Assembly (NCBI RefSeq): GCF_046557615.1 | Contig: NZ_JBKIII010000004.1 | Coordinates: forward strand, 91,303-155,302 | Origin: Haloferax sp046557615 | Lineage (GTDB): Archaea; Halobacteriota; Halobacteria; Halobacteriales; Haloferacaceae | Length of the DNA stretch: 64,000 nt | Direction of reading: 5' to 3' | In this document: positions 15,187 through 23,087 of the stretch, piece by piece | Numbering within the stretch: position 1 is the stretch's first letter | Layout: every line of letters begins with the position of its first letter | Notes under the pieces: generated by a model | What the model was told of the DNA's origin: nothing | What the model saw: only the letters and a program-made list of their open reading frames with translations | The model's database searches: none | Made by a program: the position numbers and the translations under genes

Positions 15187-16881
15187 ATGAACACGAGCGA
15201 ACGACTCGTCGCGTCACTCGAAGCCCTCGGAGTCGAGCGGATGTTCGGCTACCCCGGTGGTCGCGTCATCGAACTGTTCGACCACCTCCCCGAATCGAGC
15301 GTCGAACTCGTTCGCCCACGTGACGAGCGAGAGGCGAGTGTCATGGCCGAGATGCACGGTCGGTTGACAGGCGAACCCGGCGTTCTCGCTGGGCAAGGCC
15401 CGTGGATTGGTAGTCTCGGCCTCATCGGACAGATGGAAGCACGACTCGCCTCGTCGCCGATGGTGACGATTACCGAAGCGTCCGAGCGCGGTAATTACTC
15501 CACGCTCGCACCGTATCAGCAAGCACGCGGCGATTACGGCGGTCTCAACCTCCCGAAGATTCTCGACGGCGTCACCAAAGAACACTGGTTCCCACGAACC
15601 CCCACCGAGACGGTTCGGAGCCTTCAACTGGCGTTTAAACACGCAATTTCGGGGCGTCCGGGGCCGACCGCAGTCATCCTCGACGGCGACGCCGTGACCG
15701 CGGAGTTTCCCGACAGTTCGACACCGCGAGTGTGGGACGATACTCGGCAGACTGCGACGTGGAAGGCAGCACCGAGTGCCGACGACGTTGCGGCCGCGAC
15801 GCTCGCACTCGAAGGTGCCGAACGACCCGTCATCGTCGCCGGAAACGGTGTCCACGCCGCCAACGCCTACGACGAATTGCAGACGGTTGCCGAGGGGTAC
15901 AACGCCGCCGTTGTCACCTCGTATCTCGGAAAATCGACGTTCCCCGAGACGCACGAACTCGCTGGTGGCGTCATCGGGTCGTTCGGCCACGAAGGGGCGA
16001 ACCAACTCGTGAGCGACGCAGACGTGTTGCTCGTCGTTGGCTGTCGGTTGAATCCGATGGACACCAACTGGCAGGCCCCAACGTTCATCCGACCCGACGA
16101 GCAGACGATTGTACACGCCGATATCGAGCCACAGAACGCCGGTTGGGTGTATCCCGCCGAGATTGGACTCATCGGTGACGCCGCAGAGACACTCCGAGAA
16201 CTCGCCGAGTCGGGCGGGAACGACAACGACTGGGCCGAAAGCGAAGCCCAAGAAGCCCGAAAATCGTTCCATGCACCAGAGTGCGAGTCCGACGCAGTGC
16301 CGATTCTCCCGCAACGCGCTGTCGCCGAGATTCAGAACGTTATCGACGAGGATACCATCGTCACCGCCGACTCAGGCAACAACCGTTTTTGGCTCCTGAA
16401 CTACCTGCAAGTCTCGGCAGTCGAGACCTACTACGGTTCTGGCGGCGTCGGCGGGATGGGATGGGCGACTCCGGCCGCAGTTTCGGCCGCGCTCGCAACC
16501 GACAAACACGTCATCGGCGTCACGGGCGACGGCGGGTTTGCGATGACGATGACGAGCGTCGAAACCGCCGTCGAACACGGTGTCTCACCGACGTTCGTCG
16601 TCCTCAACGATACGAGCCTCGGCATGGTCAGACAGATGCAACACGGACCAGACGATATCGCAGGCGTCGAATTCCACGACACCGACTTTACGAAGGTTGC
16701 CGAAGCCTTTGGCGCAGTCGGTACTCGCGCCGAAACACCTGACGAACTGGCCGACGCACTCGCAGACGGGAAGAAGAGCGACCGTCCAACGGTCATCGAC
16801 GTTCGTATCGACCGCGACCAAGACATGGCTGAGACGCTTCAGTCGTCGTTCTATACGACCGTTGGCGGACTCCACGAGTAG
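15187..16881 (+). CDS. Thiamine-diphosphate-dependent enzyme (acetolactate synthase / benzoylformate decarboxylase superfamily)
   Basis: 564 residues with the three-domain layout of the family: N-terminal Pyr domain with the conserved Glu at about residue 47 (RPRDEREASVMAEMHGR), a central Rossmann-like domain (ERPVIVAGNGVHAANAY) and a C-terminal PP domain with the ThDP motif GDGGFAMTMTSVET...LND near residues 443-475. It should decarboxylate or ligate a 2-oxo acid, or cleave a carbon-carbon bond. Real acetolactate synthases act in branched-chain synthesis with a small subunit; none is nearby, so a catabolic decarboxylase or lyase is more likely. Substrate unknown; an aromatic 2-oxo acid is a guess from context. 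Confidence 0.85.
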   Translation: MNTSERLVASLEALGVERMFGYPGGRVIELFDHLPESSVELVRPRDEREASVMAEMHGRLTGEPGVLAGQGPWIGSLGLIGQMEARLASSPMVTITEASERGNYSTLAPYQQARGDYGGLNLPKILDGVTKEHWFPRTPTETVRSLQLAFKHAISGRPGPTAVILDGDAVTAEFPDSSTPRVWDDTRQTATWKAAPSADDVAAATLALEGAERPVIVAGNGVHAANAYDELQTVAEGYNAAVVTSYLGKSTFPETHELAGGVIGSFGHEGANQLVSDADVLLVVGCRLNPMDTNWQAPTFIRPDEQTIVHADIEPQNAGWVYPAEIGLIGDAAETLRELAESGGNDNDWAESEAQEARKSFHAPECESDAVPILPQRAVAEIQNVIDEDTIVTADSGNNRFWLLNYLQVSAVETYYGSGGVGGMGWATPAAVSAALATDKHVIGVTGDGGFAMTMTSVETAVEHGVSPTFVVLNDTSLGMVRQMQHGPDDIAGVEFHDTDFTKVAEAFGAVGTRAETPDELADALADGKKSDRPTVIDVRIDRDQDMAETLQSSFYTTVGGLHE

Positions 16882-16947
16882 GCGAACAGCCGCAGTCGTG
16901 TTTCTTGCGGGAAACATTTTTCTCACCTGCTGTGGACGTAGGAGATA

Positions 16948-17910
16948 ATGTCATCATCTACCGTGATGGTCACTGGCGGAACCGGATTTATCGGTTCGTA
17001 CGTCGCGCAGGACCTCCTCGAATCCGGCCACGACGTCGTCGCCTACGACCTCTCGACGGACCCTCGTATCCTCGACAAACTCGGGATCGGCAACGACGTG
17101 ACCATCCGTCGAGGTGACGTAACGGACCCGACAGACGTGTTCCGTGCCGTCCGTGAGACAGGGGCGACCCACATCATCCACCTCGCCGCCCTCCTCACGA
17201 CCTCGGCGCGGGCGAACCCCCGTGCCGCACTCGACGTGAATATCACGGGGACGAACAACGTCTTCGAAGCGGCACGGGCACTCCCGGACCAAGTCGAGCG
17301 CGTCGCGTGGGCGTCTTCGGCCGCCGTCTACGCCCCACCGACCAACTACGGCGAGTCGTTCGTCACCGAATCCGACCTCGTGTATCCAGACACCCTCTAC
17401 GGGGCGACAAAGGAGTACAACGAACACCAAGCAAAGGTCTATCACAAGGACTTCGGCGTCTCGCACGTCGGTCTGCGGCCGACTGTCGCGTACGGTCCAT
17501 ACCGCGAAACGGGGGGCTCTGCCTTCCTCGCAAACATCGTCGAGAAACCGGCACTCGGTGAACCGTTCAGCGTCGAATACGGCGACCAGATTATCGACTG
17601 GCAACACGTCCGCGACATCGCACAGGCGTTCAGGCTGGCCGCATTCGCACCTGAATCGGACCTTACACAACGGGTCTACAACGTCCGTGGCGAGTTAGCG
17701 ACGATTCGAGAGGCCGCAGAGATGGTCGAGAAAATCCTCCCCGATGCAGACCTCACAGTGTCGGACGAAGGCGACCTCCCGTGGACCCAGCAACTCGATA
17801 TGACGAAAGCACAGACCGATTTGGGATACGACCCCGCGTACGACCTCGAAACGGGATTCAGGGACTACATCAACGTGCTTCGGTCTGAAAACGGATTAGA
17901 GACTGTCTGA
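16948..17910 (+). CDS. NAD-dependent epimerase/dehydratase (extended SDR)
   Basis: 320 residues. The nucleotide-binding motif VTGGTGFIGSYVA is at the N-terminus, an Asp (VVAYDL) follows strand 2 and favours NAD, and the active-site SSAAVY and YGATK (Y-x3-K) are present. It resembles sugar-nucleotide epimerases, but the same fold covers many alcohol and keto substrates, and here it follows the ThDP enzyme by 66 bases on the same strand. A GGAGATA sequence precedes the ATG. It converges with the cupin gene at 17918. Confidence 0.85.
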   Translation: MSSSTVMVTGGTGFIGSYVAQDLLESGHDVVAYDLSTDPRILDKLGIGNDVTIRRGDVTDPTDVFRAVRETGATHIIHLAALLTTSARANPRAALDVNITGTNNVFEAARALPDQVERVAWASSAAVYAPPTNYGESFVTESDLVYPDTLYGATKEYNEHQAKVYHKDFGVSHVGLRPTVAYGPYRETGGSAFLANIVEKPALGEPFSVEYGDQIIDWQHVRDIAQAFRLAAFAPESDLTQRVYNVRGELATIREAAEMVEKILPDADLTVSDEGDLPWTQQLDMTKAQTDLGYDPAYDLETGFRDYINVLRSENGLETV

Positions 17911-17917
17911 GTACGGG

Positions 17918-18271
17918 TTAATCCAGCACGACGCCGTCGTCTTTGACGTTCGGTGCGCCGACGACGAACACCTTCCCGTCTTCGAGACAGTGCAACTGTC
18001 GTTCTTCGTCTGGTGAGACGACGACGACCGACCCCGGTTCGAGTTCTATCGACTCGTCGTCGAAGACCATCTCGAACCGACCAGAGAGGACGTGATAGAG
18101 TTCTTCTTGTTCCTTTTGCTTGTGTCTCGTGCCGTGGCCACCCGCCTCGAACACCCAGACAGACGGCCGCATCTTCTGTGGTCGCAGTTCGTAGCCGACC
18201 GGCAGAAGCTTTCCTCGGGTAACGTCGGCATCGTACAACTCCATCTCGTTCAGGTTGACGTGTTTTCGCAT
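17918..18271 (-). CDS. Cupin-domain protein
   Basis: 117 residues of a single small cupin barrel: GGHGTRHKQKEQEELYHVLSG contains the G-x5-H-x-H-like first cupin motif (partly altered: H-G-T-R-H), and IELEPGSVVVVSPDEERQL the second. Small cupins bind a divalent metal and may be isomerases, dioxygenases or sensors. It is transcribed with the HD-domain and EthD-EthD genes behind it (18325-19655) and likely belongs to that unit. Confidence 0.82.
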   Translation of the reverse strand: MRKHVNLNEMELYDADVTRGKLLPVGYELRPQKMRPSVWVFEAGGHGTRHKQKEQEELYHVLSGRFEMVFDDESIELEPGSVVVVSPDEERQLHCLEDGKVFVVGAPNVKDDGVVLD

Positions 18272-18324
18272 GACTACGAATCACACGGGGCGAACAAAGT
18301 CGTTACTGGGCACCGGCCACGACG

Positions 18325-18927
18325 CTACGATTGCGTCTGTGAGTACTGTTTCACCCACTCGTCGAGGCTGATTCCCATCGTGGCCTGCGTAATCGCGTTC
18401 GAGGAGATGGAATTGGCGCTCTTTACGAGTTCGGCTTCGAGCGTCCGTTTCGGAATCTCGCCGATGAAGTGTGGAATCGCCCGCTGGACCGCAAGTGGAC
18501 ACCCGACTTCGTGAGCAAGGGCGTAGCCCGACAGCGAGTGTGGAATCTCCTCGGTTGCGTATTCGGAGTCCGGCGCGTCGATTCGGTCCGCATCGACGAA
18601 CTCGACGTACTCGTAGCACTTGCCTACGTCGTGGAGCAGGCAGGCGGCGCGAATCACGTCGAAGTCCGGGTCAGCGCCGTGGAAGTCGCGCTGTTCTTCG
18701 GCCCCCCGGACGGCAATTCGCGTGACGCCGCGCGTGTGTTCGACGTTCGAAACCTCGTGGATGTTCCACGCGTAGGGGATGTCTTCGATATCCAACCAGC
18801 CACCGCGAGCGAGTCCGAGACACCACGCTTCGATGACCTGCTCGCGGAGGTCGCTAGAGTCGATATCGACGAGTTCGGGGAACGCCGCAGTGACCTGTTT
18901 TCGGTAATTGGGTTCGGGCATACTCAC
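18325..18927 (-). CDS. HD-domain protein, putative metal-dependent phosphohydrolase
   Basis: 200 residues with an HD superfamily core: HEVSNVEHTRGVTRIAV, the central HD pair in CLLHDVGKCYEY near residue 95, and later SLSGYALAHEVGCPLAVQRAIPHFIGE with additional His ligands. HD proteins hydrolyse phosphomonoesters or nucleotides, but single-domain members in catabolic clusters can be hydrolases or lyases of other types. Its start overlaps the stop of the EthD-EthD gene (ATGA at 18924-18927), so the two are coupled. Confidence 0.83.
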   Translation of the reverse strand: MSMPEPNYRKQVTAAFPELVDIDSSDLREQVIEAWCLGLARGGWLDIEDIPYAWNIHEVSNVEHTRGVTRIAVRGAEEQRDFHGADPDFDVIRAACLLHDVGKCYEYVEFVDADRIDAPDSEYATEEIPHSLSGYALAHEVGCPLAVQRAIPHFIGEIPKRTLEAELVKSANSISSNAITQATMGISLDEWVKQYSQTQS

Positions 18928-19655
18928 ACCGTCGTGTCCGCTGTTTCGTCCTTCTGGACGGTCTCTTGGCCGACGAATCGCGGGCGGTCGCCGAGTGAGA
19001 GGAAATTGTCCACATCCTCTCTCGGAGCCTTCGCTTTCGGGTGGTCTGGGTCGTAGTCGCGGGAAGATTCGTGGCCGAGTCCGGCGCGGAGTGCATCGAG
19101 GTTTTCGAAGTAGAGTTCCGCTACGCCATCGAACTCGGCGTTTTCGGGGTCAGTCGGGACGACTCGTGCGTATCTGACGACACCGGGAATCTCACGGGCG
19201 AGCAGAACGTGTGTGTTGGCCCAGTGGTCGAGAAATTCGTCGTGGGTCATGCCGTCTTTCCGAACGAGAAACGCCGAGTGTTTGTACAAGCCAGTGGTGT
19301 CGCCCCCAGTCTCGTCTTTCTCGATGACTTCCTCGCCGATGAATCGGGGGCGACTTCCGATATCGAGGAAGTTGTCCACATCTTCACGGGCTTTCTTCGC
19401 ATAGCCTTTTTCGGGGTCGTAATCGCGTGACCCCTCACTGCCGAGTGCGTCGTGGAGGGCGTCGAGGTCGTCGAAGTAGAGTTCGGCGATGCCGTCGAAT
19501 TCGGTGGCCTCGGGGTCGGCGGGAGTGACCGTCTGATAGCGGACGACACCTTCGATTTGGCGTGCAATCGGCGTGTGATTCTCCTGCCAGTAGGTGACGA
19601 ATTCGTCGTGAGTCATCCCCGATTTTCGAACGAGAAGGGCGACGTGCTTGTACAT
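18924..19655 (-). CDS. Tandem EthD-EthD domain protein
   Basis: 243 residues made of two clearly homologous halves. Residues 1 to about 118 begin MYKHVALLVRKSGMTHDEF and residues about 124-243 begin LYKHSAFLVRKDGMTHDEFL; both halves contain the ARQI/AREI-P/GVVRY segment, an F-DG-AELYF strand and a GSRPRF/GDRPRF segment. This is an internal gene duplication; EthD proteins normally dimerise, so the two halves may form an intramolecular barrel pair. A TATA-like GAATAATAAATCA (plus-strand reading) at 19677-19689 lies about 28 bases before the ATG. Confidence 0.88.
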   Translation of the reverse strand: MYKHVALLVRKSGMTHDEFVTYWQENHTPIARQIEGVVRYQTVTPADPEATEFDGIAELYFDDLDALHDALGSEGSRDYDPEKGYAKKAREDVDNFLDIGSRPRFIGEEVIEKDETGGDTTGLYKHSAFLVRKDGMTHDEFLDHWANTHVLLAREIPGVVRYARVVPTDPENAEFDGVAELYFENLDALRAGLGHESSRDYDPDHPKAKAPREDVDNFLSLGDRPRFVGQETVQKDETADTTV

Positions 19656-19676
19656 GCGTACACGGTTCGGCGATTC

Positions 19677-19689
19677 GAATAATAAATCA
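19677..19689 (-). promoter_or_regulatory. TATA-like element of the EthD-EthD / HD / cupin operon
   Basis: An AT-rich run (TGATTTATTATTC on the minus strand) centred about 28 bases upstream of the ATG at 19655. Confidence 0.55.
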
Positions 19690-19775
19690 TGAGGTACGTT
19701 TGGGTGAAAATCAGGGTACGGAAGCGCGAGAGTACTCTACAATAATTTAATGTGATAGTCCTGTGTGGTATCACC

Positions 19776-21050
19776 ATGCCTTTCCACGAACGGGACTTTA
19801 TGAGTGGAACTCGCGGGACGATGGCCGTCGATTGGGAGGCCCGAATCGACGTCAAACGGATGCGAGAAGAGCGAAAGTCGCGGGCGCTCGAACGAATGCG
19901 CGACGCCGGACTCAGTAGTATGCTCTTGTTAGACGACCCGAACATTCGCTACGTGACAGGTCTGGCCATGACCGGCGGGTCGGGCGCAGACCACTACTCG
20001 CTCTTACTCGAAGACGGGCAGGTCGTCCACTGGGACACCGCAGACCACGCGAGCAACCAACGCTACAACTGCCCGTGGTTGGACGACATTCGGTACGCGT
20101 GTCCGGGGTTAGGAAACGTCCCGCGGGCCTCGGGAAGCGACTCTGCACGGAGGTTCTTACTCGATACGATGGCTCAAGGCGTGGTCGATGCGCTCGAAGA
20201 GTACGGTCTCGCCAAAGAGCCGATGGGCATCGACGTTGCCAACGGCGGCCTGCTCGACGCCTTCGAATCGAAGGGCGTCGATGTCCAACCCGAACCCTGC
20301 CTGAAGGCCATGGAGAGCGCACGAAAGACCAAAACCGACGACGAAATCGAGTGTCTGCGACAGGTCGCCGCCATCTGTGAATCGGGCTTCCAAGCAATCG
20401 TCGAGAACGCCAAACCAGGCGCTCGGGAGTCTGAGGTGTGGGGTGACGCAGTGCGAGAGATGTGGCGACACGGCGCGATGGTCCAAGGCGGCTATCTCAC
20501 CTCGGGACCGAACACGTGGCCGAAGCACCAAGCAAACACGACCGACCGGATGATTCGCCCTGGCGACCTCGTCTACGCTGACTGCTACAACATTGGCTAT
20601 CTCGGCTACCGGTCGTGCTACTATCGGACGTTCTCGATGGGCGAACCGACACAGGCACAGAAAGACGCCTACGAACTCGCCCGCGACAACCTCTATGCCG
20701 TCCTCGACGAAATCGAACCCGGGAAGACGACCGACGAGATTGCGATGGCCTTCCCAGATATGGAGGGTGAACACGCCGAGTGGTACGGCGCGACCGACCA
20801 CTGGCAGATGACGACGAATCACTGGGCACACGGCCTCGGTCTCCAACTCTACGAAGTCCCGCTCATCTGGCGCGGCCTCTCACCAGACCACCCCATCGAG
20901 ATTGAAGAAGGGATGACGATGGCGGTCGAGACCCAAGAGCCAGCAGAGAGACAGGGCGTTCGCGTCGAAGAGATGGTCGTCGTCCGCGACGACGGCGTCG
21001 AACTGCTCAGCCAGTGGCCGGTCGAAGAGATAACCGTCATCGACCACTGA
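19776..21050 (+). CDS. M24-family (creatinase/prolidase-like) protein with altered metal site
   Basis: 424 residues of the creatinase/aminopeptidase P fold: an N-terminal domain (residues 1-165, with LLLDDPNIRYVTGLAMTGG) and a C-terminal pita-bread domain. The usual dinuclear metal ligands are Asp, Asp, His, Glu, Glu. Here the first Asp (VYADCYN), His (HWAHGLGLQLYE) and both Glu (MAVETQE, VEEMVVV) are present but the second Asp site reads GYRSCYYRTF instead of ..D.TRT. Creatinase, which needs no metal, also lacks it. So a C-N or C-S hydrolase or lyase is more likely than a peptidase. AATAATTTA at 19741-19749 fits a TATA box for the ATG at 19776. Confidence 0.82.
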   Translation: MPFHERDFMSGTRGTMAVDWEARIDVKRMREERKSRALERMRDAGLSSMLLLDDPNIRYVTGLAMTGGSGADHYSLLLEDGQVVHWDTADHASNQRYNCPWLDDIRYACPGLGNVPRASGSDSARRFLLDTMAQGVVDALEEYGLAKEPMGIDVANGGLLDAFESKGVDVQPEPCLKAMESARKTKTDDEIECLRQVAAICESGFQAIVENAKPGARESEVWGDAVREMWRHGAMVQGGYLTSGPNTWPKHQANTTDRMIRPGDLVYADCYNIGYLGYRSCYYRTFSMGEPTQAQKDAYELARDNLYAVLDEIEPGKTTDEIAMAFPDMEGEHAEWYGATDHWQMTTNHWAHGLGLQLYEVPLIWRGLSPDHPIEIEEGMTMAVETQEPAERQGVRVEEMVVVRDDGVELLSQWPVEEITVIDH

Positions 21051-21333
21051 CGGTGTGAGCGTGGATTTTAAACAGGATATATTGAAATGCTGAGATAGCC
21101 ACCGTTCCCGTTTGCAATTTTCAAAAATTGTGGAAATTGTTCGTTCGAGATGTTCAAAACAATTCTTTCTAAAGGATTCAAATTGGATAGTATTCGACAC
21201 AGAGGCAGCGATGAAGATACTGTAATTTTTCGTAGACAGTACACACGTTCGTCGTTCGGGAGCGAAATCTCACCCCCAGCCAACACCGCCGGGAGGTGAA
21301 TTCTTATTCGACCACAGTGTGTCGGTGGCGACG

Positions 21334-22260
21334 ATGAAACCGCGTCCATCCACGTTCTCTATCGTCGCCCGCGACCCGGATACCGACGCCGTCGGCGTCG
21401 CCGTCCAGTCGAAGTTCATCAGTGTCGGTTCTGTCGTCCCGTTCGTCAGCGCCGATGCAGGTGCAATCGCAACCCAGAGCTTTGCGAACGTCGCCTACGG
21501 CCCCGACGGCTTGGATGCGCTCCGCGAGGGCAAGACGGCCGCCGAAACGGTCGAACTCCTCACCGAGGGCGACGACGAAGCCGAAAGCAGACAGGTGGGT
21601 GTCGTCGGCCAAGACGGGAGCATCGCCGCCTTCACCGGCGAGGCCTGTTTCGACGTGGCCGACGATATCCAAGGAGACAACTACACCGTCCAAGGCAACA
21701 TCCTCGAGAATTACGAGACACTCGAAGCGATGGCAGAGGCGTTCGAGACCACAGCGGGAGGGCTGCCCGAGAAACTCCTCGCCGCGCTCCACGCTGGTAA
21801 CGACGCTGGCGGCGACAAACGCGGCGAACAGAGTGCCGCGATGTACATCGCCAAGCCCGAAGGTGGGTACGACGGCGGCAACGACCGGTGGGTTGACGTT
21901 CGTGTGGACGACCACGAACATCCAATCGACGAACTCGAACGGGTGTTTCGTCTGTACGATATCACACTGCTCGCCCGAGAAGCCCCCGAAGAAGTCCAGT
22001 CACTCACCGGCGAAACTGCACGAGAAGTCCTCGAAACACTCGGAGAACTCGGCTTCTACGACGGGGCGCCGAGCGACTCGTTCGGCGACGAAGCACAGGA
22101 CGCACTCGAGTCGTTCCGCGGGATGAACAACTTCGAGAATCACACGCTGACGGTACTCGAAGACGCAATCGCTCGCGGGTGGAGTGACGCCGATGGCGAG
22201 GAAGAGACAAAGCTCGTCAATGCGATTTGGCACGGACTGTCTCGACTCGACAGAAAGTAG
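21334..22260 (+). CDS. DUF1028 Ntn-hydrolase-like protein with C-terminal peptidoglycan-binding-like domain
   Basis: 308 residues. The N-terminal ~215 residues are DUF1028 (FSIVARDPDTDAVGVAVQSKFISVG; GDNYTVQGNILENYETLEAMAEAFE), an Ntn-hydrolase-like fold found near amidohydrolase and peptidase genes. The C-terminal ~85 residues (LERVFRLYDITLL..., ETLGELGFYDG) match the PG_binding_2-type helical extension commonly attached. The ATG at 21334 precedes the family start; an in-frame GTG at 21319 is also possible. It follows the M24 gene on the same strand after 283 AT-rich bases without a gene. Reaction unknown. Confidence 0.85.
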   Translation: MKPRPSTFSIVARDPDTDAVGVAVQSKFISVGSVVPFVSADAGAIATQSFANVAYGPDGLDALREGKTAAETVELLTEGDDEAESRQVGVVGQDGSIAAFTGEACFDVADDIQGDNYTVQGNILENYETLEAMAEAFETTAGGLPEKLLAALHAGNDAGGDKRGEQSAAMYIAKPEGGYDGGNDRWVDVRVDDHEHPIDELERVFRLYDITLLAREAPEEVQSLTGETAREVLETLGELGFYDGAPSDSFGDEAQDALESFRGMNNFENHTLTVLEDAIARGWSDADGEEETKLVNAIWHGLSRLDRK

Positions 22261-22351
22261 GACTCAGTAGAAGCGTTTGGAAAACCGAAACGGGGAAGAA
22301 AGGAAACAAGACGCCGTTCACACCACCACCACGCCATCGCACATCCCCGGC

Positions 22352-22882
22352 TTAGCCGAGGATGTATCTGAGGGCGGGGCGCTGGCGGACGAATTCGGTC
22401 TTTTCGATGATTGCGTCGACGCCGTAGATGCGGCCCAGCGCGAGGGTGCCGATGATGGCGAAGAGCATCAGGCCGAAGAGGTCACCGTTGACGAAGCCGT
22501 GCGCGAAGTCCGCGTTCCCGAGGTAGAAGAACACCATCAGGAAGCCGCCGAAGAAGGCGGCGAGGCGGGTGAGCGCGCCGACGAGGATTCCGAGGCCGAT
22601 GAGAACCTCACCGAGCGGAATCATGAAGTTGGTCAGCTCCATCAGGATGGGGACGCCAGCGACCCACGCGAGGAGGCCGTGGACGAGCGTTCCTTGCGTT
22701 GCACCGACCATCCATCCCGCGGCGTTAAACGGCTCTGCGGCGAGGTATTTGGTCACCCCAGCGTGGAGGAACCAGTAACCCGTCAGGAGGCGAACCAGCA
22801 CGAGGACGTAGCCGGTTAGCCCTTCGTTGTAGTTGAATTCAATCTGCTGTCCCAGCATCTCGACTTGGGCGTTCGTGGTCAT
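22352..22882 (-). CDS. DoxX-family membrane protein
   Basis: 176 residues with four hydrophobic segments: LTGYVLVLVRLLTGYWFLHAG, ELTNFMIPLGEVLIGLGILVG, LAAFFGGFLMVFF and LFGLMLFAIIGTLALG. This is the DoxX layout; relatives include the small subunit of the archaeal thiosulfate:quinone oxidoreductase and various redox-stress membrane proteins. The partner DoxA is not present. Upstream, AATATAAATA (22922-22931) would be the TATA box and AAGGTGAG (22889-22896) a Shine-Dalgarno site, so unlike most neighbours this message probably has a short leader. Confidence 0.85.
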   Translation of the reverse strand: MTTNAQVEMLGQQIEFNYNEGLTGYVLVLVRLLTGYWFLHAGVTKYLAAEPFNAAGWMVGATQGTLVHGLLAWVAGVPILMELTNFMIPLGEVLIGLGILVGALTRLAAFFGGFLMVFFYLGNADFAHGFVNGDLFGLMLFAIIGTLALGRIYGVDAIIEKTEFVRQRPALRYILG

Positions 22883-22888
22883 TTTTTC

Positions 22889-22931
22889 TCACCTTACATC
22901 TGAATAGTCGCCCGGAATGGGAATATAAATA
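22889..22931 (-). promoter_or_regulatory. Promoter and Shine-Dalgarno site of the DoxX gene
   Basis: TATA-like TATTTATATT (minus strand, 22922-22931) about 45 bases before the ATG plus AAGGTGAG at 22889-22896, seven bases before the ATG. The arrangement implies a leader of about 15-20 bases. Confidence 0.5.
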
Positions 22932-23087
22932 CAGCGTCATTTTCAATTTCATAGAATTGGGAATCATCGAAAAGCGAGCGACAGAAGCCCTGTAAAAGCA
23001 GATGAGAAATCGTGAACTAACTGGGCATTAACGACGAATCATCCCGAACCGGTAGTTTTGACCCGCGTCCACGCGAGAACCAACGCA

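Noticed and set aside
21051..21333. A 93-codon minus-strand frame between M24 and DUF1028 genes
   Set aside because: AT-rich region with no codon bias or family match; regarded as non-coding.
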